From an uncultured Clostridia bacterium (GTDB taxonomy: Bacteria > Bacillota > Clostridia > Christensenellales > Borkfalkiaceae): a DNA stretch of 39,362 nt. A program made the position numbers and the translations under genes. Under the pieces are notes generated by a model. It searched no databases. It was not told the DNA's origin and saw only the letters and a program-made list of their open reading frames with translations. Numbering within the stretch: the stretch's first letter is position 1; each line of letters begins with the position of its first letter. Where the stretch lies: the NCBI GenBank assembly GCA_904374385.1, contig CAJFGA010000013.1, positions 1-39,362 of the forward strand, written 5' to 3'. Below, piece after piece: positions 15,116 to 23,828 of this stretch.

Positions 15116-15144
15116 ATTATAAGCGTTGCGCGGCAAAAAGTCAA
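15116..15144 (-). promoter_or_regulatory. Promoter of the 329-aa zinc-ribbon gene
   Basis: On the minus strand, TTGACT (15139-15144), a 17-base spacer and TATAAT (15116-15121). It lies 25 bp after the glnS stop with no terminator between, so glnS transcripts may read through. Confidence 0.9.
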
Positions 15145-15169
15145 CCCCCGCGCTCCCCTTTGAAAGCCG

Positions 15170-16819
15170 TCACTTTTTGTTAAAATTGTCTTTTAAAGAG
15201 ACGATCTCGGACAAAACGAGCTTTCCGTTTTCCGTACACTTTTTATAATATCCTGTGCGCAAAAGCTGGAATGCTTTGCCCTCTTCCGCCTCCCCAAGGT
15301 AGGGTTCCGCTTTGGCAGAAACGATCTTTTCGCTCTTTTCGTTCATGCGCTCGGAAAAATCCTGTCCAGGGTAAGCGGCGTCCTTCAATAAACTTTCATA
15401 CTGCCGCACTTCCGCATCGCAAGCCCTGTCTGCATTCACCCATTGAATGACGCCTTTGACCTTGATGCCGCTCGTATCGTTGCCGCTATGGCTTTCGGGC
15501 ACATACGAACAAAGTACTTCTTTGACACGTCCGTCCTCGCCGAAAACGACGTCGTCACAATGAATGATATATGCATTTTTGAGGCGCACATAGCCGTCTT
15601 TTTTGAGACGGAAATATTTGGGCGGAGGATCTAAAGAAAAATCAGCGCCGTCGATATACAGGTGTTTGCCGAACAAAACTTTACGCCTGCCGGAAGTTTC
15701 TTCCATCGGATTGACGTCGAAATCCAGCTCTTCCTCCCCCTCGTAATTGGTAAGCGTGAGCTTTACGGGATCAAGCACCGCCATGGCGCGCTCGGCATGG
15801 GCATTCAAATATTCGCGGATGCACGCTTCAAAATAAGAATATTCGCACTCCGACTGCGCCTTTGCAACGCCGATGCGGGAACAGAAATCGCGCACCGCTT
15901 CCGCCGGCACGCCGCGGTTTTGCAGGCCCGCGAGCGTGGGCATGCGCGGGTCGTCCCACCCATGCACAAAGCCCTCTTCCACCAGTTTTTTGAGATAGCG
16001 CTTGCTCATCACCGTATTGGTGATGTTCAGCCGCGCAAACTCGATTTGGCGGGGTTTCGGATCAAAGCCGAGGGTAATACCCACCCAGTCATAGAGGGGG
16101 CGGTGATCCTCGAATTCGAGCGTACAGAGGGAATGCGTGACGCCCTGCAAATAGTCGCAGATGGGGTGCGCATAGTCGTACATCGGATAGATGCACCACT
16201 TATCCCCCGTGCGGTGATGTGTTGCATGCAAGATGCGGTAAATGACGGGATCTCGCATGTTGACGTTGGGGGAAGCCATGTCGATCTTGGCCCGCAGACA
16301 CTTTTCCCCGTCCTGATACTTGCCCGCCTTCATCTCTTCGAAAAGTTTTAAGTTTTCTTCGGGGGAACGGTTGCGGTACGGGCTTTCCGTACCGGGCTCG
16401 GTCAGCGTCCCGCGAGTGTTTTTGATCTCCTCTGCCGAAAGATCGCACACGAACGCCTTGCCCTCTTTAATGAGGCGCACGGCATATTCATAGATGGTAT
16501 CGAAAAAATCGGACGCATAGCACTCGCGCGCCCACTCGTAACCAAGCCAATGGATATCGCGGCGGATCGCGTCGACGAATTCCGTCTTTTCCTTGGAAGG
16601 GTTCGTATCGTCAAAAAACAGGTTGCACTTGCCCCCGTATTTGAGCGCAGTGCCGAAGTTGACGAACATGCTCTTCGCGTGCCCGATGTGCAGATAGCCG
16701 TTCGGTTCGGGCGGGAAACGCGTTTGAATGGCGGTCACTTTGCCCGCGGCGATGTCCTCGTTGATAAACTGTTCGATAAAATTCGTCGCTTCGGGCAATT
16801 CCCTTTTGATGTCTGACAT
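15170..16819 (-). CDS. glnS: Glutaminyl-tRNA synthetase
   Basis: The 549-aa protein matches bacterial GlnRS (E. coli 554 aa). The class I signature is PPEPNGYLHIGHAKS (36-50, HIGH at 44-47) and the second signature is VMSKR (270-274). The WDDPRMPTL segment that follows and the C-terminal beta-barrels typical of GlnRS rather than GluRS are present. It attaches glutamine to tRNA(Gln) directly. The ATG at 16819 has GGGAG nine bases upstream; a longer frame lacks support. It follows fhs by 55 bp and is probably cotranscribed. Confidence 0.96.
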   Translation of the reverse strand: MSDIKRELPEATNFIEQFINEDIAAGKVTAIQTRFPPEPNGYLHIGHAKSMFVNFGTALKYGGKCNLFFDDTNPSKEKTEFVDAIRRDIHWLGYEWARECYASDFFDTIYEYAVRLIKEGKAFVCDLSAEEIKNTRGTLTEPGTESPYRNRSPEENLKLFEEMKAGKYQDGEKCLRAKIDMASPNVNMRDPVIYRILHATHHRTGDKWCIYPMYDYAHPICDYLQGVTHSLCTLEFEDHRPLYDWVGITLGFDPKPRQIEFARLNITNTVMSKRYLKKLVEEGFVHGWDDPRMPTLAGLQNRGVPAEAVRDFCSRIGVAKAQSECEYSYFEACIREYLNAHAERAMAVLDPVKLTLTNYEGEEELDFDVNPMEETSGRRKVLFGKHLYIDGADFSLDPPPKYFRLKKDGYVRLKNAYIIHCDDVVFGEDGRVKEVLCSYVPESHSGNDTSGIKVKGVIQWVNADRACDAEVRQYESLLKDAAYPGQDFSERMNEKSEKIVSAKAEPYLGEAEEGKAFQLLRTGYYKKCTENGKLVLSEIVSLKDNFNKK

Positions 16820-16874
16820 ATGTTTATACTCCCATACGATGGAAAATGATAACAAAAATAGTTTTTCGACGCGA

Positions 16875-18527
16875 TCAGCTCAGCCCCACGATCTCGCCCT
16901 TGTCGTCTATGTCGATATGTTCGGCGGCGGGATGTGCGCCCAGCCCCGGCATCAGCATGATGTTGCCCGCGACCGCAACGATAAATTCCGCTCCGCCCTT
17001 GACGATGATATCGCGCACATGTACCGTAAAGCCTTCCGGCCTTGCCAATAGCTTTGCATCGTCGGACAGGGAATACTGCGTTTTGGCGATGATAACGGGC
17101 CATTTTCCGTATCCGCGCGCCTCCGCTTCGGCGATCTTTTCGTCGGCAAGGGCGGAATATGTGACGCCCGCGCCGCCATAGACGCGCGTAACGATAGCTT
17201 CGATCTTCTTTTTAACGGGATCGTGCAAGTCGTACGCATAGGCGAGCTCGCTCTTTTGCTCCGCTGCGGCAACGACCGCTTCGGCAAGTTCCCTGCCCCC
17301 TTCGCCTCCCTGCAAAAACACATCTGTAAAGACGGCTTTAGAGCCCGCCGCCGCGACGCTTTTCATGACAAATTCGATTTCGGCGGGCGTATCGCTCGCA
17401 AAGCGGTTCATCGCGACAATGACGGGTTTATGATATACTTGTTTGATGTTTTCGATATGTTTATACAGGTTTGGCATGCCCGCTTCCAGCGCGGCAAGGT
17501 TTTCCTCGGAAAGGGTCGCCTTATCGGCGCCGCCGTGCAGTTTGAGCGCTTTGACCGTCGCCACGATGACGACGCAGTCTGGCTGGATGCCCGCGACGCG
17601 ACACTTGGTATCGAGAAACTTTTCCGCGCCGAGATCGGCGCCAAAGCCCGCCTCCGTCACTACATAATCTGCCAGAGAGAGGGCGGCGTACGTCGCCATG
17701 ACGCTGTTGCAGCCGTGCGCGATATTCGCAAACGGCCCCCCGTGCACGATGGCAGGCGTGCCTTCGAGCGTCTGCACGAGATTGGGTTTGATCGCGTCTT
17801 TCAAGAGGGCGCACATGGATCCCTCCACCTTCAGATCGCGCGCAAAGACATATTCGCCCCTTTTATTTTCGCCCACGATGATGTTGCCTAAACGCCTTTT
17901 TAAGTCTTTCAAAGAGGTAGCCAAGCACAAAATCGCCATCACTTCGCTCGCGGCAGTGATTTCGAAATGTTCTTCCCGTTCGACCCCTTCTCCTTTCTGC
18001 CCGACGGTTATGTTGCGTAGCGAACGGTCGTTCATATCCAGGCAGCGGCGGAAGTATATCTTTTCGGGATCGATTTCCAGCGCGTTGCCGCGAAAAATGT
18101 GGTTGTCGAGCACGGCCGCTAACAGATTGTTCGCCGCCGTAATGGCGTGCAGATCGCCCGTAAAATGCAGATTGATATCTTCCATAGGCACGACCTGCGC
18201 ATAGCCGCCGCCCGCCGCGCCTCCCTTGATGCCGAACACGGGGCCGAGAGAGGGTTCGCGAAGGGCAAGGCATACCTTTTTGCCGTTCCTCTTCATGCCG
18301 TCGGCAAGCCCGATGGATACCGTCGTTTTGCCCTCGCCCGAAGCGGTCGGGTTGATCGCCGTTACGAGGATGAGTTTGCCCCGCTTTTTTGCATGCGGCG
18401 GCACGTTGATCTTGGCTTTATATCGGCCGTACCGCTCGATATCGCCCTCTTTTAAGCCGAGCATCGCGGCGATCTCGCCGATCTCTCTCATTTTGCACTT
18501 GTGCGCAATCTCAATGTCGCTGAACAT
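16875..18527 (-). CDS. fhs: Formate-tetrahydrofolate ligase
   Basis: The 550-aa protein is a full-length FTHFS, which makes 10-formyl-tetrahydrofolate from formate, ATP and tetrahydrofolate for purines, fMet-tRNA or acetogenic one-carbon flow. The nucleotide loop TASGEGKTT (61-69) is followed by REPSLGPVFGIKGGAAGGGYAQ-type conserved residues and the long conserved GGPFANIAHGCNS segment. The ATG at 18527 has GGAGGGG directly upstream. Other Wood-Ljungdahl genes are not in the window, so acetogenesis cannot be concluded. A promoter lies at 18558-18586 and glnS follows. Confidence 0.97.
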   Translation of the reverse strand: MFSDIEIAHKCKMREIGEIAAMLGLKEGDIERYGRYKAKINVPPHAKKRGKLILVTAINPTASGEGKTTVSIGLADGMKRNGKKVCLALREPSLGPVFGIKGGAAGGGYAQVVPMEDINLHFTGDLHAITAANNLLAAVLDNHIFRGNALEIDPEKIYFRRCLDMNDRSLRNITVGQKGEGVEREEHFEITAASEVMAILCLATSLKDLKRRLGNIIVGENKRGEYVFARDLKVEGSMCALLKDAIKPNLVQTLEGTPAIVHGGPFANIAHGCNSVMATYAALSLADYVVTEAGFGADLGAEKFLDTKCRVAGIQPDCVVIVATVKALKLHGGADKATLSEENLAALEAGMPNLYKHIENIKQVYHKPVIVAMNRFASDTPAEIEFVMKSVAAAGSKAVFTDVFLQGGEGGRELAEAVVAAAEQKSELAYAYDLHDPVKKKIEAIVTRVYGGAGVTYSALADEKIAEAEARGYGKWPVIIAKTQYSLSDDAKLLARPEGFTVHVRDIIVKGGAEFIVAVAGNIMLMPGLGAHPAAEHIDIDDKGEIVGLS

Positions 18528-18557
18528 AACCCCTCCGATCTCTGCTGTAATGTCTCT

Positions 18558-18586
18558 ATTTTATCACAGCCCGCCGCATTTTGCAA
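18558..18586 (-). promoter_or_regulatory. Promoter of fhs-glnS
   Basis: On the minus strand, TTGCAA (18581-18586), a 17-base spacer and TAAAAT (18558-18563). Confidence 0.75.
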
Positions 18587-18606
18587 GCGGTGGGCGGCAA
18601 AGCCGT

Positions 18607-18909
18607 TCAATCGCCGCAATCGTGCGGCAGGCGCAGCGTTTCCCAAAAAGCGCGGAAGCGCTCCCCCGCCCGTTCAAACCCGAACCGGTTCAGGTCGACG
18701 CCCCACGTATCGAACGCAAACACTTCGGGCACGAAATCGTTCATGCATTTGTTGACGAGCGTTCTGAGCATCAGCTCTTTCTGCGTGCAGGCGCTGTCGC
18801 AGACGAGAAGGCGATCTTCCGTCAGGCCGCCGCCGAACGCAAGATCACCGTCATGCAGTACAAAATAAAAGAGGAACCCCTCTTTTCGGGAAGACAGAAC
18901 GGATAACAT
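18607..18909 (-). CDS. Protein of unknown function (100 aa)
   Basis: I do not recognise this protein. It reads as a small soluble alpha/beta domain: strands at the start (EGFLFYFVLHDGDLAF), a CDSACTQKELMLRTLVNKC segment with three cysteines, and an aromatic end (FAFDTWGVDLNRFGF). No membrane helix or signal is seen. I chose the ATG at 18909; a longer frame to 18966 would include the promoter. The TATAAT box ends six bases before this ATG and there is only a weak GGG as a possible ribosome site, so the mRNA should be leaderless. It ends about 80 bp before the fhs start. Confidence 0.75.
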   Translation of the reverse strand: MLSVLSSRKEGFLFYFVLHDGDLAFGGGLTEDRLLVCDSACTQKELMLRTLVNKCMNDFVPEVFAFDTWGVDLNRFGFERAGERFRAFWETLRLPHDCGD

Positions 18910-18915
18910 ATGCCC

Positions 18916-18944
18916 ATTATAGCATAAAATATCGCCAAAAGCAA
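18916..18944 (-). promoter_or_regulatory. Extended -10 promoter of the 100-aa gene, predicted leaderless
   Basis: On the minus strand, TTGCTT (18939-18944), a 17-base spacer and TATAAT (18916-18921) preceded by TGC, an extended -10. The ATG at 18909 begins at the seventh base after the -10 box. Confidence 0.8.
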
Positions 18945-19046
18945 AAAAACGGCGCACCCGACGCATATATTTTTATTTTCGGCTCCTGCCGCGCATGCCC
19001 TACGGAACAGGCACAGGCAAATTTATAAATATCTTTCGGTAAAAAG

Positions 19047-19075
19047 TTGCGCGGCACGGCGCTTTCTGCTATAAT
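19047..19075 (+). promoter_or_regulatory. Promoter of the PAP2 gene
   Basis: TTGCGC (19047-19052), a 17-base spacer and TATAAT (19070-19075) preceded by TGC, an extended -10. The leader is about 22 nt. Confidence 0.8.
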
Positions 19076-19103
19076 TTTTGCATATCCTAAAGGCGGAGAT
19101 TTT

Positions 19104-19955
19104 ATGGACGCGGTCATTTTACAGGCATTGGAAAATATACGATGCGGTTTTTTAGATGTTTTTTTCAGCATATTTACGCTGCTCGGCGAGGAAATGGTCG
19201 TCGCGGGCATCATTGCGGTCATTTACATCTGTTTCAAAAAGAGTTTGGGCGAACGCGCGATCGTCACCGTGCTTTCGGCAAGCTGCCTGACGACGGGCAT
19301 CAAGAGCGCGGTACAGCGCCCCCGCCCCTATGTAGCGGGAGACGTGGAAAAGGTGGACAACTTTTTGACGGAGGGGCTGGACGAAACGATGTCATTCCCC
19401 AGCGGGCATGCGACGGCTTCGAGCGGTTTTTTTGCAACGCTCGCCTTTTCTGTAAAAAAACTGACTTATATCCTGCTGTGCGTGCTGTTCGTGCTGCTCG
19501 TCGCTTTTTCACGCCTGTATTTGGGCGTCCATTATCCGTCCGATGTGCTGACGGGGCTTTTGATCGGCACCGGCATGGCAATTATTTGGCATTTCATCTA
19601 TAAGGGTGCCTATCGAGCGCGGCTGTATATTTACCTCGGCGTCGCGATCGCCGCCTGCGCGGTTCTATTTATTCCCTCCATGCAGACAAAATCGATGTAC
19701 GAAATGGCGGCGATCGCCTTGGCGACGGCGATCGGACTGCTGATCGAAGAAAAGTGCGTCCGCTTTGACGATGCGGACAGATGGTGGAAGCGCGGCGTGC
19801 GGCTGCTGGTGATGGCGATCGTCGCGGCGGTGCCCTATCTGCTTTTATCCCTTTTGCCCGAACAGATTTTATGGTTTAAGTTTTTGCAGTATTTCGTGAC
19901 CATCTTTGCGGCGATCACTTTAGTGCCGTTGCTGATCAAAAAGCTGCGCATTTGA
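19104..19955 (+). CDS. PAP2 superfamily membrane phosphatase
   Basis: This 283-aa integral membrane enzyme carries the three phosphatase motifs. They are K67-x6-R74-P75, PSGH (99-102) and S136-R137-x5-H143-x3-D147. Such enzymes remove phosphate from lipid phosphates such as undecaprenyl pyrophosphate or phosphatidic acid, on the outer face of the membrane. About eight hydrophobic segments are visible, including extra C-terminal helices after residue 190 that shorter family members lack. AGGCGGAG lies about six bases before the ATG at 19104. It is monocistronic, between its own promoter and terminator. Confidence 0.92.
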   Translation: MDAVILQALENIRCGFLDVFFSIFTLLGEEMVVAGIIAVIYICFKKSLGERAIVTVLSASCLTTGIKSAVQRPRPYVAGDVEKVDNFLTEGLDETMSFPSGHATASSGFFATLAFSVKKLTYILLCVLFVLLVAFSRLYLGVHYPSDVLTGLLIGTGMAIIWHFIYKGAYRARLYIYLGVAIAACAVLFIPSMQTKSMYEMAAIALATAIGLLIEEKCVRFDDADRWWKRGVRLLVMAIVAAVPYLLLSLLPEQILWFKFLQYFVTIFAAITLVPLLIKKLRI

Positions 19956-19959
19956 TCTT

Positions 19960-19985
19960 GCCCGCCAAACGGCGGGCGTTTTTTT
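19960..19985 (+). terminator. Intrinsic terminator of the PAP2 gene
   Basis: GCCCGCC (19960-19966) pairs with GGCGGGC (19971-19977) around AAAC, followed by seven T at 19979-19985. Confidence 0.95.
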
Positions 19986-20015
19986 GCCGAATATGGCAAC
20001 AGGGCGCGAAAAGCG

Positions 20016-20043
20016 TTGACTTTTTCCGCCAAAAATGTAAAAT
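20016..20043 (+). promoter_or_regulatory. Promoter of glyS
   Basis: TTGACT (20016-20021), a 16-base spacer and TAAAAT (20038-20043). The predicted leader is only about 35 nt, too short for a T-box. Confidence 0.7.
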
Positions 20044-20085
20044 GATATTGTTTGAATCAACAGATATTATTTAGAGGTAGCTATC

Positions 20086-21465
20086 ATGGCAGACAAAAGA
20101 GCGGTTACAATGGATAAGATCGTCAATCTCTGCAAGGCGCGCGGCATCATTTTCCCGGGCAGCGAGATCTACGGCGGCATGGGCAACACCTGGGACTACG
20201 GCCCCGTAGGGGTGGAAATCAAAAACAATATCAAGCGCGCTTGGTGGAAACGTTTCGTACAGGAGAGCGACAACTCTTACGGTGTGGACGCGGCGATCCT
20301 CATGAATTCGCGCGTGTGGGAAGCGAGCGGGCATACCGCCTCTTTTACCGACCCCAAAATGGATTGCAAAGAATGCAAGGCGCGTTTCCGCGCGGATAAC
20401 CTCATCGAGGCGCATTCCAAGGGAAAGGTCAACCCCGATACGATGACCAATGAAGAGATGGAGGCTTACATCGCCGAGCATAAGGTCGCCTGCCCCAACT
20501 GCGGCAAGCACAATTGGACGCCGATACGCACCTTCAACCTCATGTTCGAAACTTCCCGCGGGGTGACCGACGAGAGCCAGAACAAAATTTATCTGCGCCC
20601 CGAAACGGCGCAGGGCGAATTTGTCAACTTTTTGAATGTGCAGCGCACGACCCGCGCGAAAGTGCCCTTCGGTATCGCGCAGATCGGCAAGGCCTTCCGC
20701 AACGAGATCACGCCCGGCAACTTTATCTTCCGCACCATCGAGTTCGAACAGATGGAGCACCAATGGTTCTGCAAAGAGGGCACAGACCTGCAGTATTACG
20801 AAGAATACAAGCAAAAAGCGAAAAATTTCCTGCTGAGTCTCGGCTTTCAGGAAGAGCATCTGCGCTTTAAAGACCACGACAAGCTGGCGCACTATGCGAA
20901 GTCCGCTTGCGACATCCAATATCTTTTCCCGATGGGGTGGTCGGAACTTAACGGCATCCACGACCGCACCGATTACGATCTTTCCCGCCATCAGGAGTAT
21001 TCGGGCAAGAATATGAACTATCTCGACCCCGCGACGGGGGAGCATTATATCCCCTACGTCGTCGAATATTCCATCGGCGCAGACAGGCTGATGTTGGCGG
21101 TGCTGTGCGAAGCCTACGAAGAGGAAGAATTGGAAGGCGGAGACGTGCGCACCGTGATGCACTTCCATCCCGCGCTGGCAGCATATAAAGCGGCCGTTCT
21201 CCCCCTGCAGAAGAATTTGGGCGAAAAGGCGAAGGAAGTATACAAAAAATTGTGCAAAAAGTTTATGGTCACCTATGACGAAGCGGGCTCGATCGGCAAG
21301 CGCTACCGCCGCCAAGACGAGATCGGCACCCCCTTCTGCATCACCATCGACTTTGACACATTGGAAAACAACTCCGTCACCGTGCGTGACCGCGATACGA
21401 TGGCGCAGATCCGCCTGGATATCGACGAAGTGGCGGCATACATCGAAAAAGCGATGGAAATTTGA
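20086..21465 (+). CDS. glyS: Glycyl-tRNA synthetase, dimeric (alpha2) type
   Basis: The 459-aa protein is the single-chain GlyRS found in Firmicutes, archaea and eukaryotes, not the two-subunit glyQ/glyS enzyme. The N-terminal segment GIIFPGSEIYGGMGNTWDYG is typical. A zinc site is suggested by CKECK and CPNCGKHN. The class II core contains RPETAQGEFVNF (motif 2 region) and the arginine-rich motif 3 near EYSIGADRLM. The C-terminal anticodon-binding domain starts near 365. AGAGG lies about seven bases before the ATG. No T-box leader precedes it. A strong bidirectional terminator follows. Confidence 0.96.
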   Translation: MADKRAVTMDKIVNLCKARGIIFPGSEIYGGMGNTWDYGPVGVEIKNNIKRAWWKRFVQESDNSYGVDAAILMNSRVWEASGHTASFTDPKMDCKECKARFRADNLIEAHSKGKVNPDTMTNEEMEAYIAEHKVACPNCGKHNWTPIRTFNLMFETSRGVTDESQNKIYLRPETAQGEFVNFLNVQRTTRAKVPFGIAQIGKAFRNEITPGNFIFRTIEFEQMEHQWFCKEGTDLQYYEEYKQKAKNFLLSLGFQEEHLRFKDHDKLAHYAKSACDIQYLFPMGWSELNGIHDRTDYDLSRHQEYSGKNMNYLDPATGEHYIPYVVEYSIGADRLMLAVLCEAYEEEELEGGDVRTVMHFHPALAAYKAAVLPLQKNLGEKAKEVYKKLCKKFMVTYDEAGSIGKRYRRQDEIGTPFCITIDFDTLENNSVTVRDRDTMAQIRLDIDEVAAYIEKAMEI

Positions 21466-21473
21466 TCGAAATC

Positions 21474-21520
21474 AAAAAATACCGCCCGTTCGGAAGGCTT
21501 CCGAACGGGCGGCATTTTTT
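21474..21520. terminator. Bidirectional terminator, glyS / PHP gene
   Basis: A perfect 14-bp stem (21482-21495 with 21499-21512) has T6 at 21515-21520 for the plus strand and A-runs at 21474-21480 that give U-runs for the minus strand. Confidence 0.93.
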
Positions 21521-22199
21521 AATATTCATTATGCTTTAAAAACGGTTTTGCCCTGCCCTCTCTGACTGCCGCGATAAAGCCGAAGACGTCGGCAAGGGGC
21601 TCTTGCGTTTCTACGCCGGAAAGCAAGCTCTGCCCCGCCGCGTGCAGATCGGATCCTCCCGTTTTCAGCAACCCGTACTCGTCCGCCAAAAACTCGGCGA
21701 GGCGGTTACAGCGCGCGTCCCGCGCGGCATTGACCGTTTCCATCCCGTCCACATCCGAAGGATAAAGCCGGATATGATCGATATACGCCGCCTCGCGGTA
21801 GGGATGCGCCTGGATGCAGAGAGCGCCTCTCTCCCGTGCAAGTGCCAAAAAGGCGCGCACATCCGCCCGCATGATCTCCGGGTATTCTTTGAGAAATTTT
21901 CTGCCCATGCCGTACACGAGAAAGTCGGTGCCTAAATAGGAATATTCAAAGCCAAAAAATACCTGCAATCCGCGTTTTTCTCCCTCAGCGAGCACCTTTT
22001 CATATCCGACGGAAAAACCGTCGATCTGTCTTTCCCACGGGAGGGAGCGATCGACCGCCGTGTTGCCGTTTAAAAAATGGTCGGTCACGATCACCCCGGC
22101 GTACCCGTTTTTTAAATACATAGATACGAGTGTTTCCGCATCCAGCTGCGAGCACGCGCTGGAATATCGGGTGTGGCAATGCGTTTCGTAACGGAACAT
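21519..22199 (-). CDS. PHP-domain metal-dependent phosphoesterase
   Basis: The 226-aa protein has the metal ligands of the PHP family (histidinol-phosphatase-like or DNA-polymerase-like phosphoesterases): HCH (His7, His9), DH (Asp40, His41), Glu85, AHP (His132) and SDLH (Asp184, His186). These would bind a trinuclear metal site. The ATG at 22199 lies two bases after the yhbY stop and has no own strong ribosome site, so translation is coupled. A longer frame to 22280 would overlap yhbY. The histidine pathway is absent, so a role in nucleotide or RNA turnover is as likely as histidinol phosphate. Confidence 0.88.
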   Translation of the reverse strand: MFRYETHCHTRYSSACSQLDAETLVSMYLKNGYAGVIVTDHFLNGNTAVDRSLPWERQIDGFSVGYEKVLAEGEKRGLQVFFGFEYSYLGTDFLVYGMGRKFLKEYPEIMRADVRAFLALARERGALCIQAHPYREAAYIDHIRLYPSDVDGMETVNAARDARCNRLAEFLADEYGLLKTGGSDLHAAGQSLLSGVETQEPLADVFGFIAAVREGRAKPFLKHNEY

Positions 22200-22201
22200 C
22201 T

Positions 22202-22495
22202 TTAAAATACGATATGGTCGAAATCTTTGCGGGAAGAACGGCGGTACAAGATGATCTTCCTGCCGATGACGGCGACACATTCTCCCTTGAGCGCATCGGC
22301 AAGCTGCGCGCCGAGCGCTTTGGCATCTTCCTCGGCATTGGTCAAAACGTTGATTTTGATCAATTCGTGCGCTTCGAGCGCGTCCGAAAGGGACCTGACC
22401 ATGTTTTCACTCACGCCGCCTTTGCCGAGCTGCGCGATGGGCGAAAGGTTCGCCGCGATGCTTTTCAAATTGCTCCTCTGTTTGCTGTTCAACAT
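22202..22495 (-). CDS. yhbY: YhbY family RNA-binding protein (CRM domain)
   Basis: The 97-aa protein is a single CRM domain with the GxxG loop in QLGKGGVSE (22-30). YhbY-type proteins associate with the ribosomal large subunit precursor. It follows obgE by 25 bp, a common Firmicute pair of ribosome-assembly genes, and precedes the PHP gene by two bases. GAGGA lies five bases before the ATG. Confidence 0.95.
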   Translation of the reverse strand: MLNSKQRSNLKSIAANLSPIAQLGKGGVSENMVRSLSDALEAHELIKINVLTNAEEDAKALGAQLADALKGECVAVIGRKIILYRRSSRKDFDHIVF

Positions 22496-22520
22496 ATTTT
22501 ATCCTCGAATGTCTTCCTTC

Positions 22521-23795
22521 TCACTCTTTAAATTCAAACTCCACGCCGCCGACCACGACCGCATCGTTTTCAGCAACGCCGCGCTTTTTCAATTCTTTGA
22601 TGACCCCCTTATCCTTCAAAACTTTTTGAAAATATGCCATCGAATCGGGGTCGGAAAGCACCACGTTGCGTTCGAGCATATCCACCAAGCCCCCCGTAAC
22701 GTACCAAACATTTTCCTCTTCGTCCTTATAAACTTCAAATTCGCTGACGTCGGGCTTTTCGTAGGCGAACTCGTCTGCCGGGATGGGTTCTGCGGGCGGT
22801 AGCGTATCCAAAACGCTGAATATCCCCTCGATCAGCTCTTTTGTTCCCTCGCCGGTGATCGCGGTGATGGGATATTTTTGGTATTTGCGGCACTTTTTCT
22901 TAAATTCTTTGAGGTTTTCTTCTGCCCCGTATACGTCGCACTTGTTGAGCGCGACGATCTGCGGCAGTGCGGCGAGCGTTTCGCTGTATTGTTTGAGTTC
23001 GGCGTTGATCTTTTTGAAATCTTCGTACGGGTCTCGACCCTCCATGCCGGAAATGTCGACGACGTGCAGCAGCATGCGCGTGCGCTCGATGTGCCTGAGA
23101 AAGTCGTGCCCGAGGCCGGCGCCCTCCGCCGCACCCTCGATCAGCCCGGGGATATCCGCCGCCACAAAAGATTTATCGTAATATTTTACAACGCCGAGGT
23201 TGGGAGAAAGGGTCGTAAAATGATAGTTGGCGATCTTCGGCCGCGCCGCGCTGATTTTAGACAAAAGCGTGCTTTTGCCCACGTTGGGAAAGCCGATGAT
23301 GCCCACATCAGCAATGACTTTTAACTCCAGGATCAAAGTATGGACCTGCGTCCTTTCCCCTTTCTGCGCAAAGTGGGGGGCATGGCGGCGCGCCGTGGTA
23401 AAGCGCACATTGCCCTTGCCGCCGTTGCCGCCGCGGGCGATTAGCTTCTTTTCGCCGTCCTCATATACATCGCATAAGATCTTTCCCGTTTCTGCATCGC
23501 GCACGAGCGTGCCGAGCGGCAGGGCGATCACGACGTCCTCGCCCCCCTTGCCGAAGCGGTTGTTGGTACCGCCCCGCTCGCCGTTGCCCGCCGTGAACTT
23601 CGCGCCGTAACGGAAATCGACGAGATCGTTCTTATCCTTGTCGCCGACGACGTATACATCGCCGCCCTTGCCGCCGTCGCCGCCGTCCGGCCCGCCCAAA
23701 GCGTATCCTTTGAAGCTCTTAAAGGAGTTCATGCCGTCGCCGCCGTCGCCCGACTTTATCGTGATTTTGACTTTATCCGTAAAAAGAGATGACAT
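22521..23795 (-). CDS. obgE: GTPase Obg
   Basis: The 424-aa protein has all three Obg domains. First is the glycine-rich Obg fold (about 1-158, many GGxGG repeats). The G domain follows, with GFPNVGKST (168-176), DIPGLIEGA and NKCD, and the C-terminal OCT domain spans about 345-424. It takes part in 50S ribosome assembly and stress/sporulation control. AAAGGAC lies seven bases before the ATG. It is second in the nth-obgE-yhbY-PHP operon; a 7-bp hairpin with a short U-run (23812-23830) overlaps the nth stop and may reduce read-through. Confidence 0.97.
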   Translation of the reverse strand: MSSLFTDKVKITIKSGDGGDGMNSFKSFKGYALGGPDGGDGGKGGDVYVVGDKDKNDLVDFRYGAKFTAGNGERGGTNNRFGKGGEDVVIALPLGTLVRDAETGKILCDVYEDGEKKLIARGGNGGKGNVRFTTARRHAPHFAQKGERTQVHTLILELKVIADVGIIGFPNVGKSTLLSKISAARPKIANYHFTTLSPNLGVVKYYDKSFVAADIPGLIEGAAEGAGLGHDFLRHIERTRMLLHVVDISGMEGRDPYEDFKKINAELKQYSETLAALPQIVALNKCDVYGAEENLKEFKKKCRKYQKYPITAITGEGTKELIEGIFSVLDTLPPAEPIPADEFAYEKPDVSEFEVYKDEEENVWYVTGGLVDMLERNVVLSDPDSMAYFQKVLKDKGVIKELKKRGVAENDAVVVGGVEFEFKE

Positions 23796-23828
23796 AGCTC
23801 GTCCTTTCTGAAAAGCGGCGCAGCCGCT

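Noticed and set aside
19986-20085. T-box leader before glyS
   Set aside because: Only about 100 bp, with the promoter inside it, leaving about 35 nt of leader; no T-box bulge sequence or antiterminator.
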